Shown: piece after piece, positions 9,663 to 19,458 of the stretch
Layout: each line of letters opens with the position of its first letter
How positions within the stretch are numbered: the first letter of the stretch is position 1
NCBI RefSeq assembly: GCF_947179515.1
Contig: NC_067472.1
Span: 173,391,578-173,455,577, forward strand
Source of the DNA: Apodemus sylvaticus
Taxonomy: Eukaryota > Chordata > Mammalia > Rodentia > Muridae
Length of the DNA stretch: 64,000 nt
Direction of reading: 5' to 3'
Translations under genes and position numbers: made by a program
Notes under the pieces: generated by a model
Database searches by the model: none
What the model saw: the letters and a program-made list of their open reading frames with translations, nothing else
What the model was told of the DNA's origin: nothing

Positions 9663-11519
9663 CTAGCAGAATGGGAAATTTGATTTCAAATGCCATAGAG
9701 AAAACAACAGGGACAAAGGATTGGATTTTTTTTTTTTTTGAGACACCAGCAAAAAAAATTTATTGCAGCTGCTTCCACTGGGATATCTCTTGCTCTACTC
9801 CCTGAGATGATTTTCTGGTTTTTCTTTTTCTTTGTCCTATATTCTGTTTCAAAAAAGCTTGGGAGAATGGCTGGAAAAACTGCGGCTGGAAATGGAGGAA
9901 CCCAGAAAACAATAAATGGCTGACATGGGAAAACAAAACGATTCACTCTACTCTGTCTTTTCTGAAAGGGTTGCAGAGGTGGCTGTGCAAGTGGAAAAAT
10001 GTGGGTGGAAGTGCTAGAGAGGCAGGGAGCATCAGAAGAGGGAGAATAAAAAGGCCCAGGCCCAGAGATTGAACAAGGGAGTGGGAGTTTCCAGAGTAGG
10101 AAAGAGGGAAAGAAACCGTACCAGAGAGCAGTTAGTTCAGAGACAAGCTGACAAGGCAAGAGGACAGTCTGATGAAACAGCCCATTGTGAAAGAGAGGAT
10201 TCATCTCAACGGTGGCCCCAGGTTTTGAAATCATAAGCTTTCCCAGTAGTCATACACTATATGCCTGCTAATAGGGAGGAACAAGGTTTTGACAAGATAG
10301 GATGATGTCCTATAGAACTGAGAAATCTAACATATTTTAAAGAGGCTGTGATTTCAAATGTCATGTACTTGCCTTATAATAAAACAAAATCTAAAGAACT
10401 GGGTTATTCAGAATAGAATTATTCTCCAAGACTGGAAGGAATTGGTGACAGCTGTGCTGGAGGCCAGTCCGCAGTCACAATGGTTAACATGGTGGAGGAA
10501 AAGAGTTGTGAATGTTGAACAGCAAAATAGAGCGAGGGGAATGAGTATAATATAGTCAAAGATCAGTTCTGGTTGAAGAGCAGTACACTAATATAAAAGA
10601 ACAAATTCAGTTTAATGATACTACTAGATAACAATGACATTTACTGGCCCCAGGAGCTTGAGACAAAATTGCAACGTCCAATGAAAGGTCCTCCTCATTT
10701 ACAAAGATCATACCAGGCTCTGAGGAAGCAGTCACAGTTTTTGTTTGTTTGTTTGTTTGTTTTGTTTGTTTTGTTGTTTTAAACAAAGATTAACCTGAGC
10801 TGTCAACTGAGTCAAAAAAAGAAAAAAAACTGATGAAAGGAAGGTGTTGATAAAGACCTTGAGGTTTGAAAATGCAAATAGCAAATATGATATTGTTATT
10901 AGACCACTATCCAGCATGGGCAATGGATAAAGGATATGACCAATATGGTTCTATCATGTACCGTACTAATATCATAGGTTAACCTATATATAGCTAGCAG
11001 TCTCTGATATCAAAATACCCAGTGAGAAATATAGTCATCTGCAAAGAGACTGTGACCAAGTCCCTAAAGGTCTCAGATCTCAAATGCTTGGTGCTTCAAT
11101 TGTAGAAAATACAGTCATTTGTAGCAAAATTAAACATGGCATCTCAAAGGGTAATGAGTTTTCTACATATAAACCAAAATGAAGGCCTAGGCTTCCATGG
11201 GTGTGCAGGCGATGTGGCAAGGGTTGACATTAGACTAATTAGTGTAGGTCCAATAGGCCCAAGAGAAATATTCAAGGCAATTTCATACAGCCAGGAAACA
11301 AAATGGGGAGGCCCCATAGCAGAAACTATGAGCTGTTGACTTCTTGTCAGCCAAGGAGTAACATGCAGACTGAAAATCCTCAACTAAGTATTACAGATCC
11401 AATGTGTGCTACTGCAGGCAGTGCTGCTCTAGACTTGACTCTAGATAATGTCTCTGTTTATAATTTCACTACACACAGTACAGTTAACGGCTTACAGCAG
11501 AAAGGGGAAAATTTAGTGG
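9663..11519 (+). mobile_element. Non-coding internal region of the ERV-K-like provirus
   Basis: The internal part is only about 1.9 kb and has no open frame resembling gag, pol or env. It is therefore either a non-autonomous element or a heavily deleted one. A TTTG repeat lies at 10738-10782. A polypurine tract (AGAAAGGGGAAAA, about 11499-11511) precedes the 3' LTR. No intact viral gene is present. Confidence 0.7.
10738..10782 (+). repeat. (TTTG)n simple repeat inside the provirus
   Basis: A run of GTTT units with a few interruptions. It may derive from the A-rich tail of an inserted SINE whose body is no longer recognisable. Confidence 0.85.
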
Positions 11520-12032
11520 TGAATTTGGTGTTTCGGTTTCCTTAAAACATAGAATTCTTTCAAGACTGCGCTTTTGTTTTAATCCCAGGTGTGGGGTGTG
11601 CAGCTCCGTCACAGCAGCTGACAATGATTTGCCTCATACTCTAGCAAAGGCATAGTTTTGCCAGCTGCAGAAAATTTCTGCGGTATTGTGTGCCATTTGT
11701 AATTATGGGAACTTTTCAGAGTGTCTGGAGAGGTGGGTTTTATTGGTAGGATGTTGGATGTTCCTTGGTTGCTGTTGGTTATTGTTGTTTGTTGTTAAGT
11801 AGTTGTGTACAAAGTAACAAAAAGAAGAAATTAGATAGCCTGGCAGTAAAGATCAAACTTTCCCCAAGGAATTCTAAATCCCAAGTCAGCAGGAAGTTGT
11901 TTAAAATATTGTTTCTCACTTTCCCCCCTAACCTTTTCTCTCTCCTATCCAGTGTTAGGGGGTTAAAAGGGTGGAGGAAGGGGTAGAGAAAGGTAGAAGA
12001 AAGAAGAACCCACAAAGTAAAAAAGCCAACTC
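11520..12032 (+). mobile_element. 3' LTR of the ERV-K-like provirus
   Basis: It aligns to the 5' LTR from 'tgaatttggtgtttc' to 'acaaagtaaaaaagccaac'. Strong shared blocks include 'tttgccagctgcag' (against the 5' copy) and 'aagatcaaact'. Unlike the 5' copy, its TATA box and AATAAA are lost, and many substitutions and small indels separate the two. The insertion is therefore old. I could not find a clean target-site duplication. Confidence 0.75.
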
Positions 12033-12170
12033 GACTTATTTTTTTCAGCTTCCTTTAAAATGTATGGAAAGATACGTGAAACAAAATTTCTGTGGATATT
12101 AAAATTTTCTGTGGATATTAAAAAGGGTGAAGCCTTCATGTCTTGTTTTCTTAACATCATCAAAGATCTT
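12033..12170 (+). pseudogene. Possible finger remnants beyond the provirus
   Basis: Just past the 3' LTR, the plus strand can be read as decayed finger cores: FFSASFKMYGKI and, about 31 codons later, GEAFMSCFLNIIK, which resemble the middle of C2H2 units. A 20-base local duplication ('ttctgtggatattaaa' twice, 12086-12122) would account for the extra spacing. If correct, the provirus landed inside the old finger array. The match is weak and could be chance. Confidence 0.35.
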
Positions 12171-12440
12171 TCTCCAGAAAAGTTCTGTTGAAGAACATGT
12201 GTTTTGATATTCAGTGCAGTTTAACATGTAAAAAACTCGCTCTATGGGATGTTTGTTAAGTGCCCACACCATGTGGACTGAATATTTAGTTAAGCTATAC
12301 TCACAGTCTACTAGGTAAGATCAACACTCCAACTCTATTATAACCTGGTCTCAACTAAATTTTGCAAGAACTTCTGCCAAAAGAGCATAACTGACATTAA
12401 AAAAAAAAAATCTTTGGTTTGAATGAGAGTGCTCTCTATA
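12171..12440. other. Unassigned sequence
   Basis: No exon or named repeat was recognised. There is a short A-run at about 12399-12410. Confidence 0.4.
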
Positions 12441-12740
12441 GGCTCATAGATTTGAATACTTAGTCATCAGGCTGTGGCACCATTTGAAAAGATGGGGAGA
12501 TATGGCCTTGTTGAAGGAAATGTGTCACTGAGAATAGGCCTTGAGGTTTCAAAAAGACCCTTCCTAGGCCAGAGTATCTCTCTTCCTGCTGCCTTTGAAT
12601 CCGAATGTAGAACTCTCAGCTACGTTTCCAACAGCGTGTCTACCTCCAAACCTGTAAAGAAGCCCCAATTAAATGCTTTCTTTTATAAGAGTTGCCCTGG
12701 TCATGGTGTCTTTTCACAGCATAGCTCACTAAGACAAATA
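12441..12740 (+). repeat. Rodent interspersed repeat, same family as 36708-38250
   Basis: The block matches the copy split by the L1 at 36812: 'atggccttgttgaaggaaat', 'aactctcagctac', 'agccccaattaaatg' and 'ttataagagttgccctggtc' all recur there. Related pieces also occur at 24365-24520 and 51660-51915. I recognise it as a common rodent repeat but do not assign a family name. Confidence 0.6.
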
Positions 12741-12789
12741 CATCTAATTAGCAATCCCAGGAATTCAAAACCCAAAGTAGAACTATGAA

Positions 12790-12925
12790 TAAGTACCCAG
12801 GGAGGGTGGTGCATGCTGAAACCTCAGCAGATGAAAAGCAGATGCGGGAGGATCTGCCAACCTCAGCCTCATCACAAGTTCCAGGTTCGTCAAGGATTTA
12901 TAGTGAGACCATGTCTCAAAAGCGA
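12790..12925 (+). mobile_element. Old B1-related SINE
   Basis: Diverged 7SL-derived pattern: 'ggtggtgcatgctgaaacc', a central 'gcgggaggatctgccaa', then 'tagtgagaccatgtctcaaa'. It is followed by a purine-rich tail leading into the GA repeat. Confidence 0.55.
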
Positions 12926-12938
12926 AGAAGAATGAAAG

Positions 12939-12943
<5 letters not shown>

Positions 12944-12987
<44 letters not shown>
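12944..12987 (+). repeat. (GA)n microsatellite
   Basis: About 20 GA units follow the tail of the old B1-related SINE, suggesting growth from its A-rich tail. GAAA-rich sequence continues to about 13060. Confidence 0.9.
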
Positions 12988-12989
<2 letters not shown>

Positions 12990-13059
12990 AAGGAAGAGAG
13001 AAATGAGAAAGGGAAGGAAAGAAAGAATAAATAAGGAGAAAAAGAAAGGAGGGATATGA

Positions 13060-13555
13060 GGGGGAAAATTCTAAGCTTTGCCCTATCTGAAAATTAACAG
13101 TTCCATAGTAATGGATTACAACTGAAGTGAATTAAATGAGATCCTATTCAAACAAGCCAAAGAATAATTATGAGAATCTTTAACAAAGAATTCCATTTTA
13201 AATGAATTAAAAGAGAATAAAAATAAAGGGTTGAATAAAACCAGGAAGTCAGTACAAGAAGAGAACAAGGAATTCAGCAAACACATAGAAGTACTGATAA
13301 AAGTCAAATTAAAATTTGAGAAATATAAGTTTACTAAGAGAAATAAAATTGACAGAGCAGATCAAGTAGAAGACAGAATGAAAAGGGGGATCAGAAGGTT
13401 TGGACATTGATTAAAAGAAAAAAAACAGTGAAGTATGAATATCATGTATAAGAGCTGTGGTAAACTATTGAGAGAACAAACGTGGATTACGAGCAAAGGA
13501 GGAGTAGAGACAAACATACAAATATCATAAGTACCATGATAAAAATCAGCAGAAA
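13060..13555. other. A-rich unassigned sequence
   Basis: The stretch is strongly A-rich and could be an old L1 ORF1 or ORF2 remnant, but no conserved motif is clear. No coding exon is seen. Confidence 0.35.
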
Positions 13556-13559
13556 AATG

Positions 13560-13800
13560 CCTAGTGGCACAAACCTAAAAGCTGACTGCAGCCACAATCT
13601 ACTGTGATTCCAGCACTTGGGAAGCAGAGTCAGGAAAAGTGTAAGTAGAAAGAAACCTACCTAGGGAGTCTGTGTCTTTAAAGAAAGAGTGTAGAGTAAA
13701 GGTATAGCTCAAGCATGGAGCATGTTTAGCCTGTGCAAAGCCCTGGGTTCGATGGCACCACGACTAAAGAGCAAGATTGCCAGGTTTGTGCTGACAAGGA
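13560..13800 (+). mobile_element. B4-type SINE (B1-like plus ID-like parts)
   Basis: The left part is B1-like ('tgattccagcacttgggaag'). The right part is ID-like, from an alanine-tRNA-derived body: 'ggtatagctcaagcatggag', then 'gcaaagccctgggttcgatg'. This dimeric order is typical of B4/RSINE elements. Confidence 0.6.
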
Positions 13801-13924
13801 TTTTGGCTTTGCAAGCACATAGAAATGCATGTTTGTAGTAGAAGGAACTATAATTTACAGATGTAATGTCATTTGTCCAAGATTATTTAACTGTTAGGTA
13901 GTAGAGTTGGAATTCATGCGAAGA

Positions 13925-14035
13925 CATTGCCCTTTCCTTTGAGAAAGAATCTTGCTTTGTAGCTCAAGCTGACCTTTGTCAGTTCAGTTCTTTGTCTCTC
14001 TATTTTTCCTGAGTGCTAGGATAACTAGTTAAGTC
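13925..14035 (-). mobile_element. Old B1-type SINE fragment
   Basis: The minus-strand B1 pattern is faint: 'aatcttgctttgtagctcaa', then 'cctgagtgctaggat'. Heavily diverged. Confidence 0.45.
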
Positions 14036-14044
14036 ATCAAGCTG

Positions 14045-15512
14045 AGACCATTCTCAACAAGTTGGACCTAGATAACTTGTCCCAGGAGAGCCTCTCCTTC
14101 CACCACAATCATTCCTATTCTTTCATAAGGGTCCCTAAGTTCCATCCACTATTTGGCTGTGGGTATTTGTATGTGTTTGACTCTTTGAGTCCTGGGAGAA
14201 GCCTCAGAGAGGACAGCATGCTCCTGTCTGAAGCCATAGCAGGGTATCATTAATAATGTTAGGAATTGGTGCTTAGCCATGGGATGGATCTAAAGCTGGA
14301 CCAACTGTTGGTTGTTCATTCCTTCAGACTCTGCTCAATGCCTACATTTCTTGTGGACAGAATAGGTTTTGGGTTGAAAGTTTTGTGGGTGGGTTGATGT
14401 CTCCACCACTCCTCTGGGGTTCCTGCCAGGGCACAAGAGGTGGCCCCTTCAGGTTCCATATCCCCAGTGTAGTGGATCACAGCTAAGCTCACACCCATTG
14501 ATTCTTGGGCACCTCTCTTATCCCAAGTCTCTCTCTCATCCTGGAGATTATCCACACCTCCCCACCCCTGTCAGTTGCAGATTTTCATTCATGTTCAGGG
14601 CCATGTCGCTATCTTTACTGCCTTCCTAACACCTGACCCTGAACACCCCATTCCCCTTCCCATGACTCCTCACTCCTAGTTCCCTCTTTCCTTCTGCCTC
14701 TTATTTTATTCTCCCTTCTAAGTGAGATTAAGCTTTCTCTCATGTTCCTTTCTTCTTGTTTAGCTTCTTTGTGTCTGTGGAGTCTAACATTCTACATTAT
14801 TTTATGGATAATATTTACTTATAAATATGTACATTCTGTGCATGAATTTTTGGGACTGGGTTAGGTCCACTCAGGATGATATTCTCAAGTTTCATGCATG
14901 TGCCTTTAAAATTCATGATGTCTTTGTTTTTAATAGCTAATTAGTATTCCATTGTGTAGATGTTCCACATTTTCTTTATCCGTTCTTCAGTTGATGGGTA
15001 TTTGGGTTGTTTCCAGTTTCTGACTATTACAAATAAAGTTTCCATGAACATAGTTGGACAAATGTCTTTGTGGGATGGTGGAGCATCTTTCGGGTATATG
15101 TTCAGTATTATTGGTAGGATGATTCCCAGTTTTCTGAAAACTGGGAATAGATTTCCAAAGTAGTTGTACAAATTTGCACTTCCACCAGCAATGAAGAAGT
15201 ATTTCTTTTGCTCAACATCCTTGACAGCATGTGCTTTCTCTTGAGATTTTTGTCTTAGCCTTTCTAATGGGTGTAAGAATGAACCTCAGAGATGTTTTGA
15301 CTCATATTTCCCTGAAGTCTAAAGATTTTGAACATTTCTTTAAGTCCTTCTTGGCAATTTGAGATTACTCTGTTGATAAGTCTGTTTAGTTCTTTACCCA
15401 AATTTTAAATTCTGTTATTTGGGTTATTGGGTTATTTGTAAATTTTAGATATTTGCCCTCTGTCAGATGTAGGGTTGGTAAACATCCTTTCCCAATGTGT
15501 AGGCTGTGGGAC
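14045..15512 (-). mobile_element. L1 fragment, antisense, old
   Basis: Read on the minus strand it contains the ORF2 C-terminal region (about 14860-15512) and 3' UTR (about 14045-14860). The recognisable ORF2 part includes the stretch giving NWKQPKYPSTEERIKKMW on the minus strand. Frames are broken. The 5' end stops at about 15512, where LTR-like sequence begins. Confidence 0.8.
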
Positions 15513-16079
15513 CATTAAAGACAGCCAGGTTTCTGGTTGATCTAGGTTTAAAACCCCAGAGAATCACCAGATAACTCTGCAAGGAAAGGTAGGCATTTGC
15601 CACACTCCTAGACATCAGGCTCCTGACATGAGGCTGCAACTCTCCAGTCCATGAATCTGTAGCCTCAAGACAGATCTCCATTTTAATGAGTTACTTAAAA
15701 TCCTGATGGACTTAGCCAATTAAGCCCTCCTTCCAAGACACTCTTCCGTGCAAAAGGTATTTAACCTCAGACCTGCCTCAGAAAGTAGGGGTATGGTTTC
15801 ACTCATCACAACTCTCTGCCATGGCAATAAAATGCTTTAAAACCACAAACTGCCTTTTCTCATTGGGATCGGCCATGCTGGAGCAATGGAGCAGGCCTTC
15901 CTTTAAAGAGCTGCATCTAATCTCATGCAGGAGGCCTCTCAATGCTTTCTTCCAGACATAGTCTCCACCAAGCCAAGCTGCCTGCTGAGCAAGCCAAGGA
16001 CTCTCATCCCTGAGGAACCCAGCCGGCTCCACTTTTCCCTTTTGTCCCCCACCCCCAGGCTAGAGCCAGCCCTTTCTCA
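15505..16079 (+). mobile_element. LTR-like sequence, unassigned
   Basis: The segment can be bounded by TG (15505) and CA (16079). It has a TATA-like TATTTAA at about 15760 and AATAAA at 15826-15831. That order suggests an LTR in plus orientation. There is no matching second copy, no clear target-site duplication, and the family is not recognised. Confidence 0.35.
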
Positions 16080-16087
16080 GTTCTTCT

Positions 16088-16540
16088 GAAGATTTTCATA
16101 CAATATATGCAGGATAAAATTGAGGATTACATAGTGTTTTTGATAAAATTGAAGACTTATTCAGAAAAACACTCAGGTACAATTCATGGAATATAAATGC
16201 ATTTAGAATATAATTTAAAAATAAGTTTAGATATTTTTGTATATAATGAAGATTTTCATCTATCCTATGTGTGAAAATTGAGGATTACATAGCATAGTTG
16301 ATAATATTGAAGGTTTTTTTTTTTAAAAAAATCTCAGATAAAATAATAGGCATACAAAAACTTTTCAGATATAATTGATAAATGATGTGGTACCATTTTC
16401 TGATAAAACTGAAGATTTTCACATAACATATGTATGACAAAATTTAGGATTACATAGGATAACTTATAAAATATTTTTTTTGAAAAACACTCTGAAACAA
16501 ATCTAGGCATACAAATGCATTTAGAATATAAATGAGGCTA
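16088..16540 (+). repeat. Three-copy tandem repeat, about 160-bp unit
   Basis: Units start at 16088, 16248 and 16411, each with 'gaagattttca' followed by a GAGGATTACATAG-like core and a TTGA-rich stretch. Units 1 and 3 also share 'catttagaatataa' about 110 bp from their starts (16198 and 16520). The sequence is very AT-rich. No flanking signature identifies the family. Confidence 0.75.
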
Positions 16541-16846
16541 CAGAGGTGGGTGGAGGCAGTAGAGGCAACAACAGCAGAGGCTCGTCCAGAGGAAGGGCCA
16601 TCATCAGTGGAACCAAGGCTTCAGAGTCAAGGCAGGCTCTGTGCCCTCTACCACTGACCATCACTGGCCAGCTGGGCTGCAAGCTGCAGTGCATTTACTG
16701 CGCTTTTCACCACACAGAAGCCACATCAGAAATCTGCCTCCCACCAGTCAGTTAACTCACCACCATCATGGTTATCAGAAGCCAGAGAGATCAGAACGCC
16801 TGAGGTAGGCAAACATAACCCGAGGCCAACATTGCCAACATTGTGG
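16541..16846. other. Unassigned sequence with a short open frame
   Basis: A 69-codon open frame (16546-16755) begins MGGGSRGNNSRGSSRGRA. It has no recognised homologue, no clear promoter, and sits between two repeats. I do not call it a gene. Confidence 0.3.
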
Positions 16847-17128
16847 GGGTCTAAGCCCGACGGGCGTTGGCCTTCACCCAGGCCCTGGGCTGTTCCGGGG
16901 GCCAGCGATGTGCCAACCCGGCCAGGAGGTTGTTTGCCCCGCCTGGTGCGTGCGCTGCCATTTTGACTATAAGATGCCAGAGAGTTCTAACAGGCAAAGC
17001 TGGCTGACTGTCATAGCTGGAAGCTAACGTAGCGGGGGGTCTAAGCCCTCCAGGCTTTGGATTACATCCTGGCCCTGGGTTGTCCCATGGGCCTTCTGTG
17101 TGCCAACCCGGGCAGGAGGTTGTTAGCC
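16847..17128 (+). repeat. GC-rich direct repeat, about 92-bp copies 190 bp apart
   Basis: Copies lie at about 16847-16938 and 17037-17128. Both begin GGGGTCTAAGCCC and contain CCCTGG, TGTGCCAACCCGG and CAGGAGGTTGTT at a constant 190-bp offset. The region is clearly richer in GC and CpG than its surroundings. It could be part of an LTR or an old CpG-rich promoter; neither is established. Confidence 0.65.
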
Positions 17129-17323
17129 TAGCAGACTCTCCCGGCACTTTCAGGGAGTGCGCGCAGGTCTGTGAATTATCACTGCATTATGAATGTTACA
17201 ATGAAAATTCAGTAAAACTGAATTATTCAGCTCAATCTTCATTATTCACAATTAAAATAACAGAAGATCATCAATAACCAAGAAACATTTCTTTCCTTTA
17301 GAAAAAAAAAATAACAGTCTTAC
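17129..17323. other. Spacer between the GC-rich repeat and the KRAB exon
   Basis: No second KRAB exon is seen on the minus strand here, although a minus-strand gene would need one downstream of the KRAB-A exon. An A-run lies at 17302-17311. Confidence 0.5.
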
Positions 17324-17450
17324 CTATAGCTTTGAGGTTCAGGTAGGTTTCCAACATCATATCTTTGTAGAGATTTTTCTGGGAAGGATCCAGCAAATTC
17401 CACTCTTCCCCAGTGAAGTTCACATGTATATCATCAAAAGTCATGGCATC
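17324..17450 (-). pseudogene. Orphan KRAB-A exon, minus strand
   Basis: On the minus strand this is a full 127-bp KRAB-A exon. The acceptor AG is at 17452-17451 and the donor GTAAG at 17323-17319. The frame is open, beginning DAMTFDDIHVNFTGEEW and ending LYKDMMLETYLNLKAI, with phase 1 at the end as in active genes. Changes from the consensus include I for V after DD and M for V in LYKDMMLE; the EEW and MLE positions stay. No 61-bp second exon and no finger exon is seen on the minus strand between here and the left edge, where only the plus-strand KRAB-ZFP gene and the provirus lie. It is probably a remnant of a rearranged KRAB-ZFP gene, or a KRAB-only or distantly spliced exon. The exon identity is firm; its status is inferred. 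Confidence 0.8.
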
Positions 17451-17689
17451 CTAAATATCCCATACATGTGTATAACACAAAGGATAATATTAACATCACT
17501 GTAAAGGAAATATATGCTTCCTCAAAAACATATACATATAATTTTGGCACTTGATCCACTTATATTCTGACTCAGAATTTATAATCACTGTGTCATTTTA
17601 GAGGGATCTTGAATTATAAGATTTAGGTGTGTCAATTTTGAACATGTTGAATAGGATACAGCCTTGCCAGAGAAATGCCAATTGAGTTG
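17451..17689. other. Intron-like sequence upstream of the orphan KRAB exon
   Basis: AT-rich sequence without a recognised exon. No minus-strand first exon with an ATG abutting a donor was found here or in the non-repeat parts to the right. Confidence 0.4.
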
Positions 17690-17849
17690 AAGGTGTTCAT
17701 CAGCTGTAGAAGTAATCTGGTAGAATTTTCGGGGTTTCTGATCTATACTATCATATCATCTGTAAATAGTGATACTTTGATGTTTTTCTTTCCAATTTGT
17801 ATTCCCTTGATCTCTTTTTGTTCCACTTAGAACTTCAAGTACTCTTAGG
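17690..17849 (-). mobile_element. Short antisense L1 ORF2 fragment
   Basis: The minus strand encodes a broken piece of the reverse-transcriptase region; the same stretch is found at about 45100-45260 ('actatcatatcatctg', 'cccttgatctctttttgtt'). It abuts the 5' end of the sense L1 head to head. Confidence 0.7.
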
Positions 17850-18323
17850 AATGTGGGCAGGGCTGAGAGCAGAGCCTACCCCTGCTGCTCAGAGGAACCT
17901 GCCTGAAACCCTAAGGACACAAGAATCCAAGGGCAGTCTAGGACAAGAGTCTTCCAATTTCCTTCTGCTCCCATAGCTGATCCTGGGCCATAGACCTACA
18001 TACACAAATATAGCCACAAGAGAGCTGGTCTCCCAGGAGTACTTACATACCTGTGTACACAGGTAAGACCACCACTTCTCTTCAAATTCCTGGCCTGAAA
18101 GGGACCTGATCAGAGCCATCAGGACACAGGAACCAAGGATCAGCTGGGGACAGGATCCTTCTGGCTTTTCTCTGCACACCTGAGCTAACCCTGTACTACA
18201 GCTCTCCATACCTAAATTCCTACCAGAGAGAGCTGATCTCCCAGGAGTACTGATATACAGGCTTGCAGGATGGATAAACCACAGACAGAGAGAGCAAGAC
18301 CAGCTAACATCAGAGATAACCAG

Positions 18324-19458
18324 ATGGTGAAAGGCAAACACAAGAATATTACCAACAGAAACCAAGGTGACATAGCATTATCCAAACCCAGTTCTCCATA
18401 ACAGAGAGCACTGGTTACCCCAATACACCAGAGAAGCAAGATTTGGATTTAAAATCACATCTCATGATGCTGATAGAGGATTTCAAGAAGGACATAAATA
18501 ACTTCCTTAAAGAAATACAGGAGAACATGGGAAAACAGGTAGAAGCCCTTAAAGAGGAAACACAAAAATCCCTTAAAGTATTAAAGGAAAACACAAACAA
18601 ACAAGTGAAGGAACTGAACAAAACCATCCAAGATCTAAAAATGGAAGTAGAAACAATAGAGAAATCAAGAAGGTAGACAATTCTAGAGATAGAAAACCTA
18701 GGAAATGAATCAAGAGTCATAGATGCAAGCATCAACAACAGATTACAAGAGATAGAAGAAAGAATTTCAGGTGCTGAAGATACCGCAGAAAATATTGACA
18801 CAACAGTCAAAGAAAATGCAAAATGCAAAAAGCTTATAACCCAAAACATACAGGAAATACAGGACAAAATAAGAAGACCAAACCTTAGGATTATAGGTAT
18901 AGAAGAGAGTGAAGATTTCCAACTTAAAGGGCCAGTAAACATCTTCAGCAAAATTATAGAAGAAAGCTTCCCTAACTTAAAGAAAGAGATGCCTGTTAAC
19001 ATACAATAAGCCTACAAAACTCCAAATAGACTGGACTAGAACAGAAATTCCTCCCATCACATAATAATACAAACAACAAATGCACTAAAAAAGAAAGAAT
19101 ATCAAAAGCAGTAAGGGAAAAATGTCAAGAAACATAATAAGGCAGACCTATAATCATCATACCTGACTTCTCACCAGAGACTATGAAAGCCAGAAGATCC
19201 TGGGCAGATCTCATACAGACCCTAAGAGAACACAAATGCCATCCCAGACTATTATACCCAGCAAAACACTCAATTACCATAGATGGAGAAACCAAGATAT
19301 CTCATGACAAAACTAAATTTACACAATATCTTTCCACAAATCCAGCCCTACAAAGGATAATAGATGGAAAACACCAACATAAGGAGAGAAACTACACCCT
19401 AGAAAAAGTAAAAAATAATCTTTTAATAAACCAAAAGAAGATAACCACACAAACATAA
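18324..19458 (+). pseudogene. L1 ORF1, broken
   Basis: L1 ORF1 encodes the RNA-binding chaperone of the L1 particle. The start region reads MVKGKHKNITNRNQGD and meets a stop after about 25 codons. A lysine- and glutamate-rich coiled-coil part follows (18443-18676) and ends in a stop. The C-terminal part is open at 19183-19458 and includes SWADLIQTLREHKCHPRLLY. At least three frames are needed to follow it. Confidence 0.85.

Noticed and set aside
9686..10234. Minus-strand open frame of 182 codons in the provirus internal region
   Set aside because: It runs against the provirus, starts and ends in low-complexity sequence and matches no retroviral domain that I know.
13690..13780. tRNA-like sequence with a GGTTCGAT-type B box
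   Set aside because: It is the ID-like half of a B4 SINE, not a tRNA gene; no cloverleaf with a proper acceptor stem is seen.
16088..16540. CRISPR-like array
   Set aside because: Only three long diverged units at about 160 bp, no short identical repeats, in a mammalian sequence.
16546..16755. Glycine- and serine-rich open frame of 69 codons
   Set aside because: No known homologue, no promoter or splice signals, and it lies between two repeats.
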